Shown here: one piece after another, positions 6,211 through 6,840 of the stretch
Layout: each line of letters opens with the position of its first letter
Numbering within the stretch: the stretch's first letter is position 1
Assembly (NCBI GenBank): GCA_938049795.1
Contig: CALLCD010000038.1
Coordinates: 1 to 6,840 of the forward strand
Length of the DNA: 6,840 nt
Reading direction: 5' to 3'
Origin: an uncultured Hyphomonadaceae bacterium
Lineage (GTDB): Bacteria > Pseudomonadota > Alphaproteobacteria > Caulobacterales > Hyphomonadaceae
Made by a program: the position numbers and the translations under genes
The notes under the pieces: generated by a model
The model's database searches: none
What the model was told of the DNA's origin: nothing
Seen by the model: only the letters and a program-made list of their open reading frames with translations

Positions 6211-6251
6211 CCGCTCTCTGCCAACGGGAACTTCGGTTTTTTGAGGCGAAT

Positions 6252-6278
6252 TTGGGCTCCGGCCCAAGCTGTTTGACA
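6252..6278 (+). promoter_or_regulatory. boxB-like hairpin and boxA-like antitermination element
   Basis: TTGGGC (6252-6257) and GCCCAA (6262-6267) form a perfect 6-bp stem with a TCCG loop. It runs directly into AGCTGTTTGACA (6267-6278), which matches 9 of 12 bases of the E. coli rrn boxA TGCTCTTTAACA. The boxB-then-boxA order is that of E. coli rRNA leaders, where NusB/NusE and other Nus factors load for antitermination. The function is inferred from position and likeness. Confidence 0.6.
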
Positions 6279-6359
6279 TCGCAGGAATTGGAAGAGAAAC
6301 GCAGGCGGCGTGATAGCTTGCGAGCTTGATTTATCAGGCTCAATACGATCACGACGGAC

Positions 6360-6487
6360 TGCGTTTTAATAGAAATACCGTTCTATATGACGGGTCGCTT
6401 TCGGGCGACCTAATTAACTTGAACGGGTTTCTCGTCAAAACGCAAAATTGCTTTAAGCAGTTTGTCATCCGGAATTTCCTCCGGATG
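6360..6487 (+). other. Structured pre-16S leader
   Basis: TGCGTTTT (6360-6367) can pair with AAAACGCA (6437-6444), enclosing a local hairpin GGTCGC (6393-6398) with GCGACC (6405-6410). A second hairpin, CATCCGG (6466-6472) with CCGGATG (6481-6487), stands just before the 16S 5' end. These are probably precursor folding and processing structures; the partner strand of the long RNase III stem would lie 3' of 16S, outside the window. Confidence 0.5.
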
Positions 6488-6508
6488 GAACACGTCGGGA
6501 TCAAGCCT

Positions 6509-6840
<332 letters not shown>

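Larger units (their letters stand above)
5892..6508 (+). promoter_or_regulatory. Gene-free rRNA operon control region and leader
   Basis: This 617-bp stretch has no credible protein gene and no tRNA that I can recognise. Its right three quarters form the control region of the rRNA operon: two tandem promoters with A-tracts, then a leader with boxB/boxA-like elements and several hairpins up to the 16S start. The first 130 bp after the CBS gene hold only a weak hairpin (GGGC 5923-5926 with GCCC 5934-5937), which may or may not terminate the CBS transcript. Confidence 0.85.

Noticed and set aside
6273..6301. A third rRNA promoter with a perfect TTGACA at 6273-6278
   Set aside because: No -10 lies at 16-18 bp (GAAACG at 17 bp), and the TTGACA is part of the boxA-like element.
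5892..6508. A tRNA gene, CRISPR array or mobile element in the gene-free stretch
   Set aside because: No cloverleaf with a T-loop GTTCRA motif, no regularly spaced repeats and no transposase or terminal repeats were seen.

Overview
The window reads as chromosomal DNA of a stalked or holdfast-forming alphaproteobacterium (Caulobacterales/Maricaulales, Hyphomonadaceae-like). Three things point there: a complete holdfast-anchor operon of the Caulobacter hfaA-hfaB-hfaD type, a 16S rRNA 5' end with the alphaproteobacterial form (short helix 6 with a UUCG loop, AACGAACGCTGGCGGCAGGC), and a long TonB-dependent receptor of the kind abundant in these oligotrophs. The genus cannot be fixed from what is visible.

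Layout. Positions 1-1944 (+) hold the C-terminal 647 codons of a TonB-dependent outer-membrane receptor, closed by a hairpin terminator. It converges with a small membrane protein of the DUF4345 type (2020-2397, -). Next on the minus strand is a compact operon, read from right to left: hfaA (5216-4788), hfaB (4795-3764, overlapping hfaA by 8 bp) and hfaD (3761-2523, 2 bp after hfaB), with a terminator-like hairpin at about 2433-2452. A 243-bp divergent intergenic region separates hfaA from a plus-strand gene for a 143-aa two-CBS-domain protein (5460-5891). Positions 5892-6508 have no gene but hold an rRNA control region: two good sigma70-type promoters, each preceded by an A8 tract, then a boxB-like hairpin, a boxA-like element and leader hairpins. 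The 16S rRNA gene starts at about 6509 and runs off the window.

How the parts work together. By analogy with Caulobacter, HfaB is a CsgG-like outer-membrane lipoprotein pore that exports HfaA and HfaD, and these tether the polar polysaccharide holdfast to the cell. The most striking thing I could read is repeat structure. HfaD is built of about seven and a half degenerate units of about 48 residues (a GN turn followed about 17 residues later by a Q-x-n-x-G strand). HfaA ends in a single unit of the same design (SAIGN ... EQTNNG). This suggests two co-secreted, curlin-like proteins made from one structural module. The CBS, DUF4345 and receptor genes have no demonstrated link to the holdfast system.
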